A DNA stretch of 53,324 nt from SFTJ01 sp045613305. Lineage in GTDB: Bacteria; Bacteroidota; Bacteroidia; Bacteroidales; Muribaculaceae. Location: positions 1-53,324 of the forward strand of contig JAZLAU010000007.1 of assembly GCA_045613305.1 (NCBI GenBank), read 5' to 3'. Made by a program: the position numbers and the translations under genes. The notes under the pieces are model-generated. The model searched no databases, had not been told where the DNA came from, and saw only the letters and a program-made list of their open reading frames with translations. Shown in pieces: positions 24,277 through 32,923 of the stretch. How positions within the stretch are numbered: the first letter of the stretch is position 1; each line of letters starts with the position of its first letter.

Positions 24277-26421
24277 ATGAAAAAGAAAGTCCTCCCCATT
24301 GTAAAAAATGACCCATGGCTAAAACCATATTCAGCAGCCATAGAGGGTAGATATGAATATGCTTTAAGAAAAGAGCAAGAATTAGTAGGCGAATCGGGTA
24401 GCTTAAATGATTTTGCAAATGCGCATCATTATTTTGGCTTGCATCGAACAACCGACGGTTGGGTGTTTCGTGAATGGGCACCCAATGCTACAGCCATCAA
24501 CATGGTGGGCACATTTAATGATTGGGTGGAATGTGACGCATATAGCCTTGAAAATAAAGGCAACGGTGTGTGGGAAATAAACCTTGATGAAGACCAAATC
24601 AGTCACGGCGATTTATATAAGTTGCGAGTGCATTGGAAAGGTGGTTCGGGCGAAAGAATCCCGGCATATGCACGCCGAGTGGTGCAAGACACTAAGACAG
24701 CTATCTTTTCGGCACAGGTGTGGGATGTTGCGCCTTACCAATTCCAAGTAAAGAAGTTTAAGCCTAACGTGCAGCCATTGCTCATCTATGAATGCCACAT
24801 CGGTATGGGGCAAGATGCAGAGAAGGTGGGCAGTTACGAAGAATTCAGAGTGAAGGTGTTGCCACGCGTTCATGCCGATGGATATAATGCAATACAAATC
24901 ATGGCCATTCAAGAGCATCCATATTATGGCTCGTTTGGCTACCACGTGTCGAACTTCTATGCGGCATCGAGCCGATTTGGCACTCCAGAGGAATTGAAGG
25001 CATTGATTGACGATGCTCACTCGCGCGGAATAGCCGTGATTATGGACATTGTGCACAGCCATGCTGTGAAGAATGAGTCGGAAGGCATTGGCCGCTTTGA
25101 TGGCACATTCGAACAATATTTCCATAAAGACGCAAGCCGTCGTGAACATCCGGCTTGGGACTCGCTTTGCTTTAACTATGGCCGAAACGAAGTGTTGCAC
25201 TTCTTGCTATCGAACTGCAAATTCTGGTTGGAAGAATATCGTTTTGACGGATTCCGTTTCGACGGCGTTACCTCGATGCTATATTACAATCATGGCTTGG
25301 GCCAAGATTTTAATGGTTACGGCGATTACTATAATGGTAATCAAGACGGAGATGCAATAGCATATTTAACCCTTGCAAACAAATTGATTCACGAAGTTAA
25401 TCCTCATGCAATCACCATAGCCGAAGAAATGAGCGGTATGCCAGGCTTGGCGCTGCCTGTGGCTAAGGGTGGTATGGGATTCGACTACCGTATGGCGATG
25501 GGTATTCCTGACTATTGGATTAAGACCATCAAAGAAAAACAAGACGAGTATTGGCATCCGACCTCTATATTCTGGGAATTGACTAACCGCCGAGCAGATG
25601 AAAAGACTATCAGTTATGCTGAAAGTCACGACCAGGCTCTTGTGGGCGATAAGACTCTGATATTCCGACTCATAGACAGTGCAATGTATTGGCACATGAT
25701 GGTTGGCGACAACGATGCAACCGTTGACCGAGGTATGGCATTGCATAAAATGATTCGAATGGTGACAGCGTCGACTATCAACGGCGGTTATCTGAACTTT
25801 ATGGGTAACGAATTTGGCCACCCAGAATGGATTGACTTCCCTCGTGAGGGCAACGGATGGTCGTATAAATATGCTCGCCGCCAATGGGAACTTGTTGATC
25901 GCGTGGACTTGAAATATAGATTCTTGAATGCTTTCGACAACGATATGATTCACCTTATAGGTGGCATCAAGAAGTTTGAATCGTTGCCAGTGGTTAAGGT
26001 TTGGGAACAAGATGCCGACCAGGTGCTTGCATATCGCCGTGGCGAATATTTGTTTGTGTTTAACTTTAGCCCAAACAAGTCGCATGCCGATTATAAGATG
26101 CTTGCTCCGATAGGCGAATATGCAGTGGTTATGGACAGCGATGCTGTGAAATATGGCGGTTATGGCAACATAGACAACAGCGTGCATCATTTCACAGAGC
26201 ATGACAAACTTTATGCCGAACACGGCTTGGGATGGTTGAAGATGTATTTGCCAGCGCGCACAGTTCAGGTGCTTAAGTTGGTGAGCGAACCAGTGGTGGC
26301 TGAAAAGCCAAAGCGTAAATGTGCCACTCGCAAAACTGCAGCAAAGCCAGCCGCAAAGAAAGAGGCTAAAAAGCCTGCTGCAAAGAAGACAACTGCAGCC
26401 AAAAAGAAGACTGAAAAATAA
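24277..26421 (+). CDS. glgB: 1,4-alpha-glucan branching enzyme with lysine-rich tail
   Basis: A 714-residue GH13 glycogen branching enzyme of the eukaryote-like subfamily (GH13_8). A CBM48-like domain comes first (about residues 60-150, FREWAPNATAINMVGTFNDW). The catalytic barrel carries YHVSNFYAASSRFGTPEELK, the nucleophile strand FRFDGVTSM near residue 330, the acid/base segment TIAEEMSGMPG near 382, and the ESHDQAL transition-state motif near 450. The beta-sandwich domain ends near residue 670. The last 45 residues are almost only Lys, Ala, Pro and Thr, like a histone H1 or AlgP tail. The enzyme makes alpha-1,6 branches in glycogen. A terminator follows. Confidence 0.93.
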   Translation: MKKKVLPIVKNDPWLKPYSAAIEGRYEYALRKEQELVGESGSLNDFANAHHYFGLHRTTDGWVFREWAPNATAINMVGTFNDWVECDAYSLENKGNGVWEINLDEDQISHGDLYKLRVHWKGGSGERIPAYARRVVQDTKTAIFSAQVWDVAPYQFQVKKFKPNVQPLLIYECHIGMGQDAEKVGSYEEFRVKVLPRVHADGYNAIQIMAIQEHPYYGSFGYHVSNFYAASSRFGTPEELKALIDDAHSRGIAVIMDIVHSHAVKNESEGIGRFDGTFEQYFHKDASRREHPAWDSLCFNYGRNEVLHFLLSNCKFWLEEYRFDGFRFDGVTSMLYYNHGLGQDFNGYGDYYNGNQDGDAIAYLTLANKLIHEVNPHAITIAEEMSGMPGLALPVAKGGMGFDYRMAMGIPDYWIKTIKEKQDEYWHPTSIFWELTNRRADEKTISYAESHDQALVGDKTLIFRLIDSAMYWHMMVGDNDATVDRGMALHKMIRMVTASTINGGYLNFMGNEFGHPEWIDFPREGNGWSYKYARRQWELVDRVDLKYRFLNAFDNDMIHLIGGIKKFESLPVVKVWEQDADQVLAYRRGEYLFVFNFSPNKSHADYKMLAPIGEYAVVMDSDAVKYGGYGNIDNSVHHFTEHDKLYAEHGLGWLKMYLPARTVQVLKLVSEPVVAEKPKRKCATRKTAAKPAAKKEAKKPAAKKTTAAKKKTEK

Positions 26422-26443
26422 AACGGAATTAATAATGTGAGTG

Positions 26444-26486
26444 CAAGTGTCGGGAGCCAAAGTTCTCGGCACTTGTTTGTTTTTTG
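26444..26486 (+). terminator. Terminator of glgB
   Basis: An 11-bp stem with two G-U pairs (26444-26454 with 26465-26475) is followed by TTTGTTTTTT. Confidence 0.7.
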
Positions 26487-26543
26487 TGCGGCACGGGGTG
26501 CGTAAATAATTGTGCAAAAGGGTGGTAAATGATGATTTATGCG

Positions 26544-26551
26544 TAACTTTG
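26544..26551 (+). promoter_or_regulatory. -7 promoter element for the acyltransferase gene
   Basis: TAACTTTG matches TAnnTTTG and lies 24 nt upstream of the ATG at 26576. The longer in-frame start at 26510 would be upstream of this element, which argues for 26576. Confidence 0.5.
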
Positions 26552-26575
26552 TGGCATTATATAATTAATGTAATA

Positions 26576-27607
26576 ATGGGAGAAAAGTCACCAACAAAGC
26601 GAATAGACTATATCGACTTGGCAAAAGGCATCTGCATTTTGCTGGTTGTGCTGTCGCACATCATGACCTATTACAAAGTGAGTTTCCCCTACGATAGTGC
26701 ATTGAAGTGTTTTAGAATGCCTTTGTATTTTTTCTTGTCGGGGGTATTCTTTAAGCAGTATGAGGGTTTTTGGGGATTCCTAAAGCGAAAAATCAACAAA
26801 CTGGTAATACCGTTTGCGTTTTTCTATTTGATGTTGGGCATATTGCTCCCAATGTGCCTATATGAGTGGTGCGGCGTTAAGATGCTTAGTTATCACGCAA
26901 ACTACGGATTGGTGGACCACTTGCTTCAAGTGGTGAATGATGAGAAGTTTCCGAATGCGGCGATATGGTTTTTGGTGTGTTTGTTTGAGGTGAATGTGTT
27001 GTTTTATGTGATACACCTTGTGTCGCGCAATTCAAAGGTTCTCTTGATGGCCGTTTTGGTGGCGGTGGGAGCAGTGGGGATGGTTATGAGCGCAAAAGGC
27101 ATTAATCTTCCGCTGTTTCTTGACACTACGCTAACAGCAATGCCGTTTTTTGCATTGGGATATTTGTTGAGCCGTGGCAGTGATGTGCTTAGTTATGGCT
27201 GGCGGTATGAGCGATATGAGTGGCCAATAGTGCTGGTGTGCGCAGCAGTGGTATTCGTGTTGGCATATCCTATGGACTACAGGGCAAATGTGTTTGCCAA
27301 CTGTTATTTTAGTGCGCACATAAGTGGCATTGCTGGCACATTGGGCGTTATATTTATAGCCAAGAAACTTCGCCGTCAGCGCATTCTGTCGTATTGGGGC
27401 CGTTATTCAATAATGATATTGTGCACCCACCAGGTGGTGTATCAGTTGCTGCACATAGTGATAAAGCAGTTTGCATTGAGCGGATGGGGAGCGCTTGCCA
27501 TTAATTTGAGCATGACGATGACGTTGTATGTGGTGTTGATCCCGCTCATGCGCCGCTGGCTGCCTTCTGTGACGGCGCAAAAAGACTTGATAAGAATCGG
27601 GCGATAG
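26576..27607 (+). CDS. Membrane acyltransferase (acyltransferase family 3)
   Basis: A 343-residue multi-pass membrane protein with about ten hydrophobic segments. The opening RIDYIDLAKGICILLVVLSH is the hallmark of acyltransferase family 3, where the histidine at its end is thought to be catalytic. FRMPLYFFLSGVFF follows, also typical of the family. These enzymes O-acetylate or succinylate sugars of polysaccharides, LPS or other surface glycans. The substrate is unknown. It lies between glgB and argR with its own promoter element, and seems monocistronic. Confidence 0.85.
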   Translation: MGEKSPTKRIDYIDLAKGICILLVVLSHIMTYYKVSFPYDSALKCFRMPLYFFLSGVFFKQYEGFWGFLKRKINKLVIPFAFFYLMLGILLPMCLYEWCGVKMLSYHANYGLVDHLLQVVNDEKFPNAAIWFLVCLFEVNVLFYVIHLVSRNSKVLLMAVLVAVGAVGMVMSAKGINLPLFLDTTLTAMPFFALGYLLSRGSDVLSYGWRYERYEWPIVLVCAAVVFVLAYPMDYRANVFANCYFSAHISGIAGTLGVIFIAKKLRRQRILSYWGRYSIMILCTHQVVYQLLHIVIKQFALSGWGALAINLSMTMTLYVVLIPLMRRWLPSVTAQKDLIRIGR

Positions 27608-27744
27608 TGGAGCAGCAAAAGTGGCTAAAATATAATGTTTTAGCGACAACTTCTGGTTGCAGCATCGGGGGTCTGCGGTTAGGCCAGAGTGAGATTATTT
27701 TTGATAGAGCGCGGAGCGTAATTGCAGCAAAAGTCTTAGAATAA

Positions 27745-27757
27745 TGAATAAAAATGC
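27745..27757. promoter_or_regulatory. Weak ARG-box-like site upstream of argR
   Basis: TGAATAAAAATGC resembles half-symmetric ArgR boxes (TGAATnnnnATTCA) with two mismatches, 77 nt upstream of the argR start. Autoregulation by ArgR is common, but this match is weak and could be chance. Confidence 0.2.
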
Positions 27758-27799
27758 GGAAAATATAATAAAAACGGCCAAAAACTGAATTTTTGTTAT

Positions 27800-27807
27800 T
27801 AATTTTG
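27800..27807 (+). promoter_or_regulatory. -7 promoter element for the arginine cluster
   Basis: TAATTTTG matches TAnnTTTG and lies 27 nt upstream of the argR start. No -33 element is clear at 19-21 nt. Confidence 0.45.
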
Positions 27808-27834
27808 CAGACTATTTAGAAAGATGTAAAAGCG

Positions 27835-28323
27835 ATGAAAAATAAGCGAGCACGACTACAACTAATAAGAGACTTGATACGCCACAATGTGGTGGGTAGT
27901 CAGGACGACTTGGCCAAGTTGCTATCGGAGGAGGGCGTAGTGGTGACGCAAGCCACCTTGTCGCGTGACTTAAAGACGCTCAAAACCAGTAAGATAGCGA
28001 CCGATAACGGTGGCTATATGTATATTATACCCGATGCAAATGAGTTGCAGGATTCAATGCTGAAATCGGGCAATGCGCCTTTGGCGGGCTCATCGTCGGT
28101 AGGTTTTGTGTCGCTTGCATTTTCGGGCAATTTTGCAGTAATCAAAACCCGTAATGGCTATGCCAGCGGGTTGGCATACGATATAGATATGGCGCAGCCA
28201 TATGAAATAATAGGCACAATAGCAGGTGCTAACACCGTGTTTGCCGTTCTTCGCGAAGGCGTAACCCATGAGCAGGCTGCTGAAATGCTTTCAAAGTTTA
28301 TTCCCAAGGCGGGAGAGAGCTAA
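27835..28323 (+). CDS. argR: Arginine repressor ArgR
   Basis: A 162-residue ArgR. The N-terminal winged helix includes the DDLAKLLSEEGVVVTQATLSRDLK region with the conserved S-R-D in the recognition helix. The C-terminal oligomerisation and arginine-binding domain carries GTIAGANTVFAVLR with the family's GT-(I/V)-AG-(D/A) loop; the usual D in that loop is A here. It controls arginine biosynthesis in response to L-arginine and heads the cluster it presumably regulates. Confidence 0.92.
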   Translation: MKNKRARLQLIRDLIRHNVVGSQDDLAKLLSEEGVVVTQATLSRDLKTLKTSKIATDNGGYMYIIPDANELQDSMLKSGNAPLAGSSSVGFVSLAFSGNFAVIKTRNGYASGLAYDIDMAQPYEIIGTIAGANTVFAVLREGVTHEQAAEMLSKFIPKAGES

Positions 28324-28430
28324 TAAAAGATGTTTTTAAAAAGCGATGCTGAAAGTTGTTCTGCGCTGCAAAGCGAACAGTAGGCGTCGAAAATTAAGGT
28401 TAACAAATAAATAATTTTTTGAATCAGAAA

Positions 28431-28997
28431 ATGATCAATTCAGAAGAAATCAAAATTGTTGTAGCTGGTGAAGAGCACGAAAAGTACGTGCCAGAAATTC
28501 TTGAAACAATATCTGATGCAGCGAAGGTTCGCGGCACAGGTATTGCAAAGCGCACACCAGAATACGTATTGCAGAAGATGCGTGAGCATAAGGCTGTATT
28601 GGCGTTATACAATGATGAGTTTGCCGGCTTCAGTTACATTGAATGCTGGAGCGATAAGAAATTTGTGGCAAATTCAGGGCTTATCGTATCTCCAAAGTTT
28701 AGAGGTTTAGGTTTAGCCAAGCGCATAAAGCGACGTATTTTTGATTTATCGCGAGAGATGTTTCCTGAGGCAAAAATCTTCAGCCTAACCACAGGAGAGG
28801 CGGTAATGAAAATGAACAGCGAATTAGGCTATCGTCCGGTGACATTCCCATCATTGACCGATGATGTAGCTTTTTGGCGCGGTTGCGAAAACTGTGTGAA
28901 CTACGACATCTTGCAACGCTATGGCGGTTCGAAGTGTTTGTGCACAGGCATGCTTTATGACCCAGCAGAGCACACCGACGATAATAAGAAGGCTTAA
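28431..28997 (+). CDS. GNAT acyltransferase of the arginine cluster, candidate N-acylglutamate synthase
   Basis: A 188-residue GNAT-fold protein. I chose the ATG at 28431; an in-frame TTG at 28419 would add four residues. The acyl-CoA-binding segment is LIVSPKFRGLGLAKRIKR (about residues 85-102), with R-G-L-G at the expected pyrophosphate-binding turn. The C-terminal region has five cysteines. In Bacteroidetes this gene sits between argR and argG, and no classical argA or argJ is in the cluster, so it is the natural candidate for the first step, glutamate N-acylation. B. fragilis is known to use N-succinylated intermediates later in this pathway, so the acyl donor may be succinyl-CoA. That is an inference. 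Confidence 0.75.
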   Translation: MINSEEIKIVVAGEEHEKYVPEILETISDAAKVRGTGIAKRTPEYVLQKMREHKAVLALYNDEFAGFSYIECWSDKKFVANSGLIVSPKFRGLGLAKRIKRRIFDLSREMFPEAKIFSLTTGEAVMKMNSELGYRPVTFPSLTDDVAFWRGCENCVNYDILQRYGGSKCLCTGMLYDPAEHTDDNKKA

Positions 28998-29045
28998 AAG
29001 CAAAGATATTTTATAAAAAGAAGAAATCAGAAAAAATTTCACGAT

Positions 29046-30245
29046 ATGGAAAAGAAGAAAGTTGTAGTGGCATTTTCAGGAGGTCTCGACACCTCATACA
29101 CCGTTATGAAACTTGCCAACGATGGATATGAAGTGTATGCAGCATGTGCAAACACCGGAGGTTTCAGCCCTGAACAACTAAAGACAAACGAAGAAAACGC
29201 CTATAAGTTGGGCGCTGTGAAATATGTTACACTTGACGTAACAAAGGAATACTACGACAAGTCGTTGAAATATATGGTTTATGGTAATGTTTTGCGCAAC
29301 AACTGCTATCCAATCAGTGTTAGTAGCGAACGCATATTCCAAGCAATAGCCATAGCACGCTATGCCAACGAAATTGGCGCGCAAGCCATAGCACACGGTT
29401 CAACAGGTGCGGGCAACGACCAAATTCGTTTCGACATGACTTTCTTGGTGATGGCTCCAGGTGTGGAAATCATCACTCTCACTCGTGATGCTAACTTGTC
29501 GCGTCAAGAAGAAATCGATTACCTTAACGAACACGGATTCTTTGCCGATTTCACAAAGTTGAAGTATTCGTATAATGTGGGAATCTGGGGCACCTCGATT
29601 TGTGGTGGCGAAATTTTGGATTCATCACAAGGCCTTCCTGAATCGGCTTATTTGAAGCATCCTACTAAGCAAGAACCAGCAGTGTTGAAACTTGGTTTTG
29701 AAAAGGGTGAACTAAGTTCGGTGAATGGCGTTAAATATGAAGACAAGATTGCTGCAATTCAAGCGGTGGAAGAAATTGGTGCAGCCTATGCCATAGGTCG
29801 CGACTGCCACGTGGGTGACACAATCATAGGCATAAAGGGCCGCGTGGGCTTTGAAGCTGCTGCGCCTATGCTGATTATCGGCGCTCACCGTTTCCTTGAA
29901 AAATACACTTTGTCGAAGTGGCAACAATATTGGAAAGACCAAGTGAGCAACTGGTATGGCATGTTCTTGCACGAAAGCCAATATTTGGAACCAGTGATGC
30001 CAGATATCGAAGCGATGCTTGAAAGTTCGCAACGTAATGTTACAGGCGAAGTGACACTTGAATTGCGTCCATACTCATTCCAAACATTGGGCGTAGACTC
30101 GCCAAATGATTTGGTTAAGAACAAACTTGGCGAATATGGCGAAACTGCAAAGGCATGGTCGTCGGAAGATGCTAAGGGCTTCATCAAGGTGTCGAGCACT
30201 GCTTTGCGCGCTTACTATTTGGCACATCCTGACGAAGAAAGATAA
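29046..30245 (+). CDS. argG: Argininosuccinate synthase
   Basis: A 399-residue ATP-pyrophosphatase-fold enzyme that joins citrulline and aspartate to argininosuccinate. The P-loop FSGGLDTSYTV is at residues 10-20. AHGSTGAGNDQIRFD near residue 117 and the later GRDCHVGDTIIGIKGRVGFEAAAP region are family features. The length matches ArgG. It follows the GNAT gene by 48 nt. Confidence 0.94.
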   Translation: MEKKKVVVAFSGGLDTSYTVMKLANDGYEVYAACANTGGFSPEQLKTNEENAYKLGAVKYVTLDVTKEYYDKSLKYMVYGNVLRNNCYPISVSSERIFQAIAIARYANEIGAQAIAHGSTGAGNDQIRFDMTFLVMAPGVEIITLTRDANLSRQEEIDYLNEHGFFADFTKLKYSYNVGIWGTSICGGEILDSSQGLPESAYLKHPTKQEPAVLKLGFEKGELSSVNGVKYEDKIAAIQAVEEIGAAYAIGRDCHVGDTIIGIKGRVGFEAAAPMLIIGAHRFLEKYTLSKWQQYWKDQVSNWYGMFLHESQYLEPVMPDIEAMLESSQRNVTGEVTLELRPYSFQTLGVDSPNDLVKNKLGEYGETAKAWSSEDAKGFIKVSSTALRAYYLAHPDEER

Positions 30246-30471
30246 AATATATAGTCATTAACCGTTAAGCAATATTGCAAAGAAACATCAGTTGCAGTTT
30301 AGCGATGAGATGGTGGCGGACTGTGCGGTGAATTGGCTGAATGCTTCGCTACAAGTTAGGCGACTGATAGAACTGAGGTCTTGGCATGTTTGCAGGCTGG
30401 TGGACTTGCATTCTGGCTTCACATCATTGTGCTGGTGTTGGGTGGAATGCAAAAATAAAAACTGATAAAAA
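30246..30471 (+). other. Unexplained 226-nt gap inside the arginine cluster
   Basis: Other gaps in this cluster are 42 to 107 nt. This one is G+T rich, has no terminator and no full promoter consensus, and holds a 51-codon open frame (30310-30465) rich in Trp and Cys that I do not believe codes for protein. It may be a decayed gene, an RNA element, or the leader of argC. Confidence 0.4.
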
Positions 30472-31440
30472 ATGATAAGAGTAGGCATATTGGGAGCGGC
30501 TGGTTATACTGGCGGCGAATTGATAAGAGTGCTTTTGAATCATCCGGAAGCTGAAATCGTGTGGGCAAACTCGGAGAGCAATGCCGGCAACAAGGTGTAT
30601 GATGTTCACGAAGGGCTGATAGGCGAAACTGAGATGACATTTAGCAGCGAAATGCCGTTTAATGAAGTTGATGTGGTGTTTTTCTGCTTTGGACATGGCA
30701 AGAGCGAGGCATTTTTGAAAGAACATAGCATTCCGTCGCATGTGAAGATAATCGACTTGGCGCAAGATTTCAGAATTGCGTCGCCAGAGCATGACTATGT
30801 GTATGGTTTGCCTGAAACCCATAGAGACATCACTCGAGGTTGCCAACATTTGGCCAATCCGGGTTGTTTTGCCACTTGCATTCAGTTGGCATTATTGCCA
30901 GCATTGAAAAACGGGCTTATAAGTGGCGACATTCACGTTAACGGCATAACAGGCAGCACTGGCGCCGGCCAAAAACCAGGTGCAACAACTCACTACTCTT
31001 GGCGTAACGACAACATATCGGTGTATAAGACATTCCGTCATCAGCACTTGCTTGAAATCGGTCAGACAATTGAGGAATTGCATCCGGGCTACGATGGCCG
31101 TGTGTTGTTTATTCCGCAACGTGGCTGTTTTGCACGAGGCATCTATGTTACGGCCTATGCAAAGTGTGATGCCGACATAGCCGATGTGCAAAAGATTTAT
31201 GCTGACTATTATGCCGATGCGGCTTTCACTCATTTCACCACCAAGAGCCCTGACATGAAGCAGGTTGTTAACACTAACAAGGCTGTGGTGTATGTTGAAA
31301 AATATGAAGACCAGTTGCTGATGATTTGTGCTATCGACAACTTGTTGAAGGGCGCAGTTGGTCAGGCTGTTCAAAATATGAACTTGATGTTTGGCATCGA
31401 TGAGGCTGCTGGTTTGCACTTGAAGGCTTCGGCGTTCTAA
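30472..31440 (+). CDS. argC: N-acetyl-gamma-glutamyl-phosphate reductase
   Basis: A 322-residue NADPH-dependent reductase that forms N-acyl-glutamate semialdehyde. The Rossmann opening is GILGAAGYTGGELIRVL and the catalytic cysteine is C132 in the ANPGCFATCIQL motif. GSTGAGQKPG and the histidine-containing HQHLLEIGQT segment follow. It belongs to the shorter ArgC type. It is followed by argD after 42 nt. Confidence 0.93.
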   Translation: MIRVGILGAAGYTGGELIRVLLNHPEAEIVWANSESNAGNKVYDVHEGLIGETEMTFSSEMPFNEVDVVFFCFGHGKSEAFLKEHSIPSHVKIIDLAQDFRIASPEHDYVYGLPETHRDITRGCQHLANPGCFATCIQLALLPALKNGLISGDIHVNGITGSTGAGQKPGATTHYSWRNDNISVYKTFRHQHLLEIGQTIEELHPGYDGRVLFIPQRGCFARGIYVTAYAKCDADIADVQKIYADYYADAAFTHFTTKSPDMKQVVNTNKAVVYVEKYEDQLLMICAIDNLLKGAVGQAVQNMNLMFGIDEAAGLHLKASAF

Positions 31441-31482
31441 TATAAAAAAAGTAATAATCTCGTTAAGACCGCAACATAAGCA

Positions 31483-32604
31483 ATGAAATTATATGATGTG
31501 TATCCGTTGTTCGATGTGGAAATCGTGAAAGGCGTAGGATGCCACACATACGACAGCGAAGGCGTAGAATATCTTGACCTATATGGAGGTCATGCTGTGA
31601 TATCGGTAGGTCACTCACACCCTCATTATGTGGAGGCTTTGAAGGCTCAAGCAGAGCGTTTGGTGTTCTATAGCAACTCGGTGATTAATGTTTTGCAGCA
31701 AAAATTGGCTGACAAACTTGGAAAGGCTTGTGGATATGATGACTATCAGCTGTTTTTGATTAATTCGGGTGCAGAAGCCAATGAAAACGCATTGAAACTT
31801 GCATCGTTCTATAATGGCCGAAAGCGAGTGGTGGCGTTTAACAAGGCATTTCACGGCCGTACGTCGCTGGCTGTAGAGGCTACCAATAATCCAAAAATTG
31901 TAGCGCCTATCAACGACAACGGTCATGTTACTTTCGTTGCGCTCAACGACATTGATGCAGTGAAGCAAGAATTGGCTTCAGGCGATGTTTGTGCTGTGAT
32001 AATTGAAGGTATTCAGGGTGTTGGCGGTGTTCAGTTGCCTACTGAGGAATTCCTGTTGCAATTGCGTGAAGAGTGCGATAAGACCAACACGGTTTTGATA
32101 CTTGATGAAATACAGTCGGGTTATGGCCGTTCGGGTAAGTTCTTTGCTCACCAATACTCAGGCGTGAAGCCCGACATGATAACCATGGCTAAGGGTATTG
32201 CCAACGGTTTCCCATTTGGCGGAGTGCTGATTAGTCCTAAGTTTGAGCCAGTGTATGGCCAATTGGGCACTACATTCGGCGGTAACCACTTGGGCTGTGC
32301 TGCAGCAATTGCCGTGCTTGAGATTTTTGAAAACGAAAACCTTGTTGCAAATGCGGCTTCAGTTGGCGAATATCTGATTGCCGAACTCAAGAAGTTGCCA
32401 CAGATAAAGGAAGTGCGTGGCCGCGGCTTAATGATAGGCATTGAGTTTGAAGAGCCAATCAAGGCTTTGCGTACACGCTTGCTTAAGGAACAGCACGTGT
32501 TTACCGGAGCGTCGGGAACAAACGTGTTGCGTTTGTTGCCACCTTTGGTTATCACTAAGGCCGATGCCGATGAGTTCTTGGCTCGCCTAAAGAAGGTGTT
32601 GTAG
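31483..32604 (+). CDS. argD: Acetylornithine (or succinylornithine) aminotransferase
   Basis: A 373-residue fold-type I PLP aminotransferase that makes N-acylornithine from the ArgC product. The PLP lysine is K237 in MAKGIANGFPFGG. INSGAEANENALKLA, KAFHGRTSLAVEAT and LILDEIQSGYGRSGKFFA are standard class III motifs. Specificity for acetyl or succinyl substrates cannot be decided here. It closes the cluster; argB, argF, argE and argH are not in the window. Confidence 0.92.
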   Translation: MKLYDVYPLFDVEIVKGVGCHTYDSEGVEYLDLYGGHAVISVGHSHPHYVEALKAQAERLVFYSNSVINVLQQKLADKLGKACGYDDYQLFLINSGAEANENALKLASFYNGRKRVVAFNKAFHGRTSLAVEATNNPKIVAPINDNGHVTFVALNDIDAVKQELASGDVCAVIIEGIQGVGGVQLPTEEFLLQLREECDKTNTVLILDEIQSGYGRSGKFFAHQYSGVKPDMITMAKGIANGFPFGGVLISPKFEPVYGQLGTTFGGNHLGCAAAIAVLEIFENENLVANAASVGEYLIAELKKLPQIKEVRGRGLMIGIEFEEPIKALRTRLLKEQHVFTGASGTNVLRLLPPLVITKADADEFLARLKKVL

Positions 32605-32630
32605 TAGAAAAGATTTAAAAAAACGTCATA

Positions 32631-32686
32631 CCGAAGTGCCATTGGAGATAGTTAGTGCTATTTTTTCAGTGGCACTTCGTGGTTTT
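32631..32686 (+). terminator. Probable terminator of the arginine cluster
   Basis: A 10-bp perfect stem (32632-32641 with 32670-32679) closes a 28-nt loop, with a GGTTTTT tail. The loop is longer than usual. Confidence 0.5.
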
Positions 32687-32890
32687 TATGTGAAGGGGTT
32701 TTGAGTCAAGCGATATTGCCCCAAGTGGCGATGATGTTAGAGTGGCGATGTGGGGAACAAAATGGGCTATATGTGGCTGAAAGAGAAATGTTTTATCGCT
32801 GTCGGCGCGTGATGTAAAGATATAAGATAAATTAAGAAAATTTATGTAGTGGTAAGAGTGGCGGCATATGGGTTATTGCTAATTATTTTC

Positions 32891-32898
32891 TAACTTTG
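32891..32898 (+). promoter_or_regulatory. -7 promoter element for ssb
   Basis: TAACTTTG matches the consensus, 25 nt upstream of the ssb start. A TTG lies 12 nt upstream of it. Confidence 0.45.
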
Positions 32899-32923
32899 CG
32901 GTTGAATCAAAAAAAACTAAACT

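Larger units (their letters stand above)
32605..32923. other. Intergenic region between argD and ssb
   Basis: A 319-nt gap. It contains a hairpin that probably ends the arginine cluster (32631-32686) and the promoter element of ssb (32891-32898). Nothing else can be supported in the A+T-rich middle. Confidence 0.5.

Noticed and set aside
25366..26517. Long minus-strand open frame (383 codons) opposite glgB
   Set aside because: It lies wholly antisense to a clear GlgB, has a His/Phe/Cys-rich composition without domains, and comes from codon bias of the real gene.
30310..30465. 51-codon open frame in the argG-argC gap
   Set aside because: Its composition is odd (many Trp, Cys and Leu), it has no start signals, and no family resemblance could be seen.
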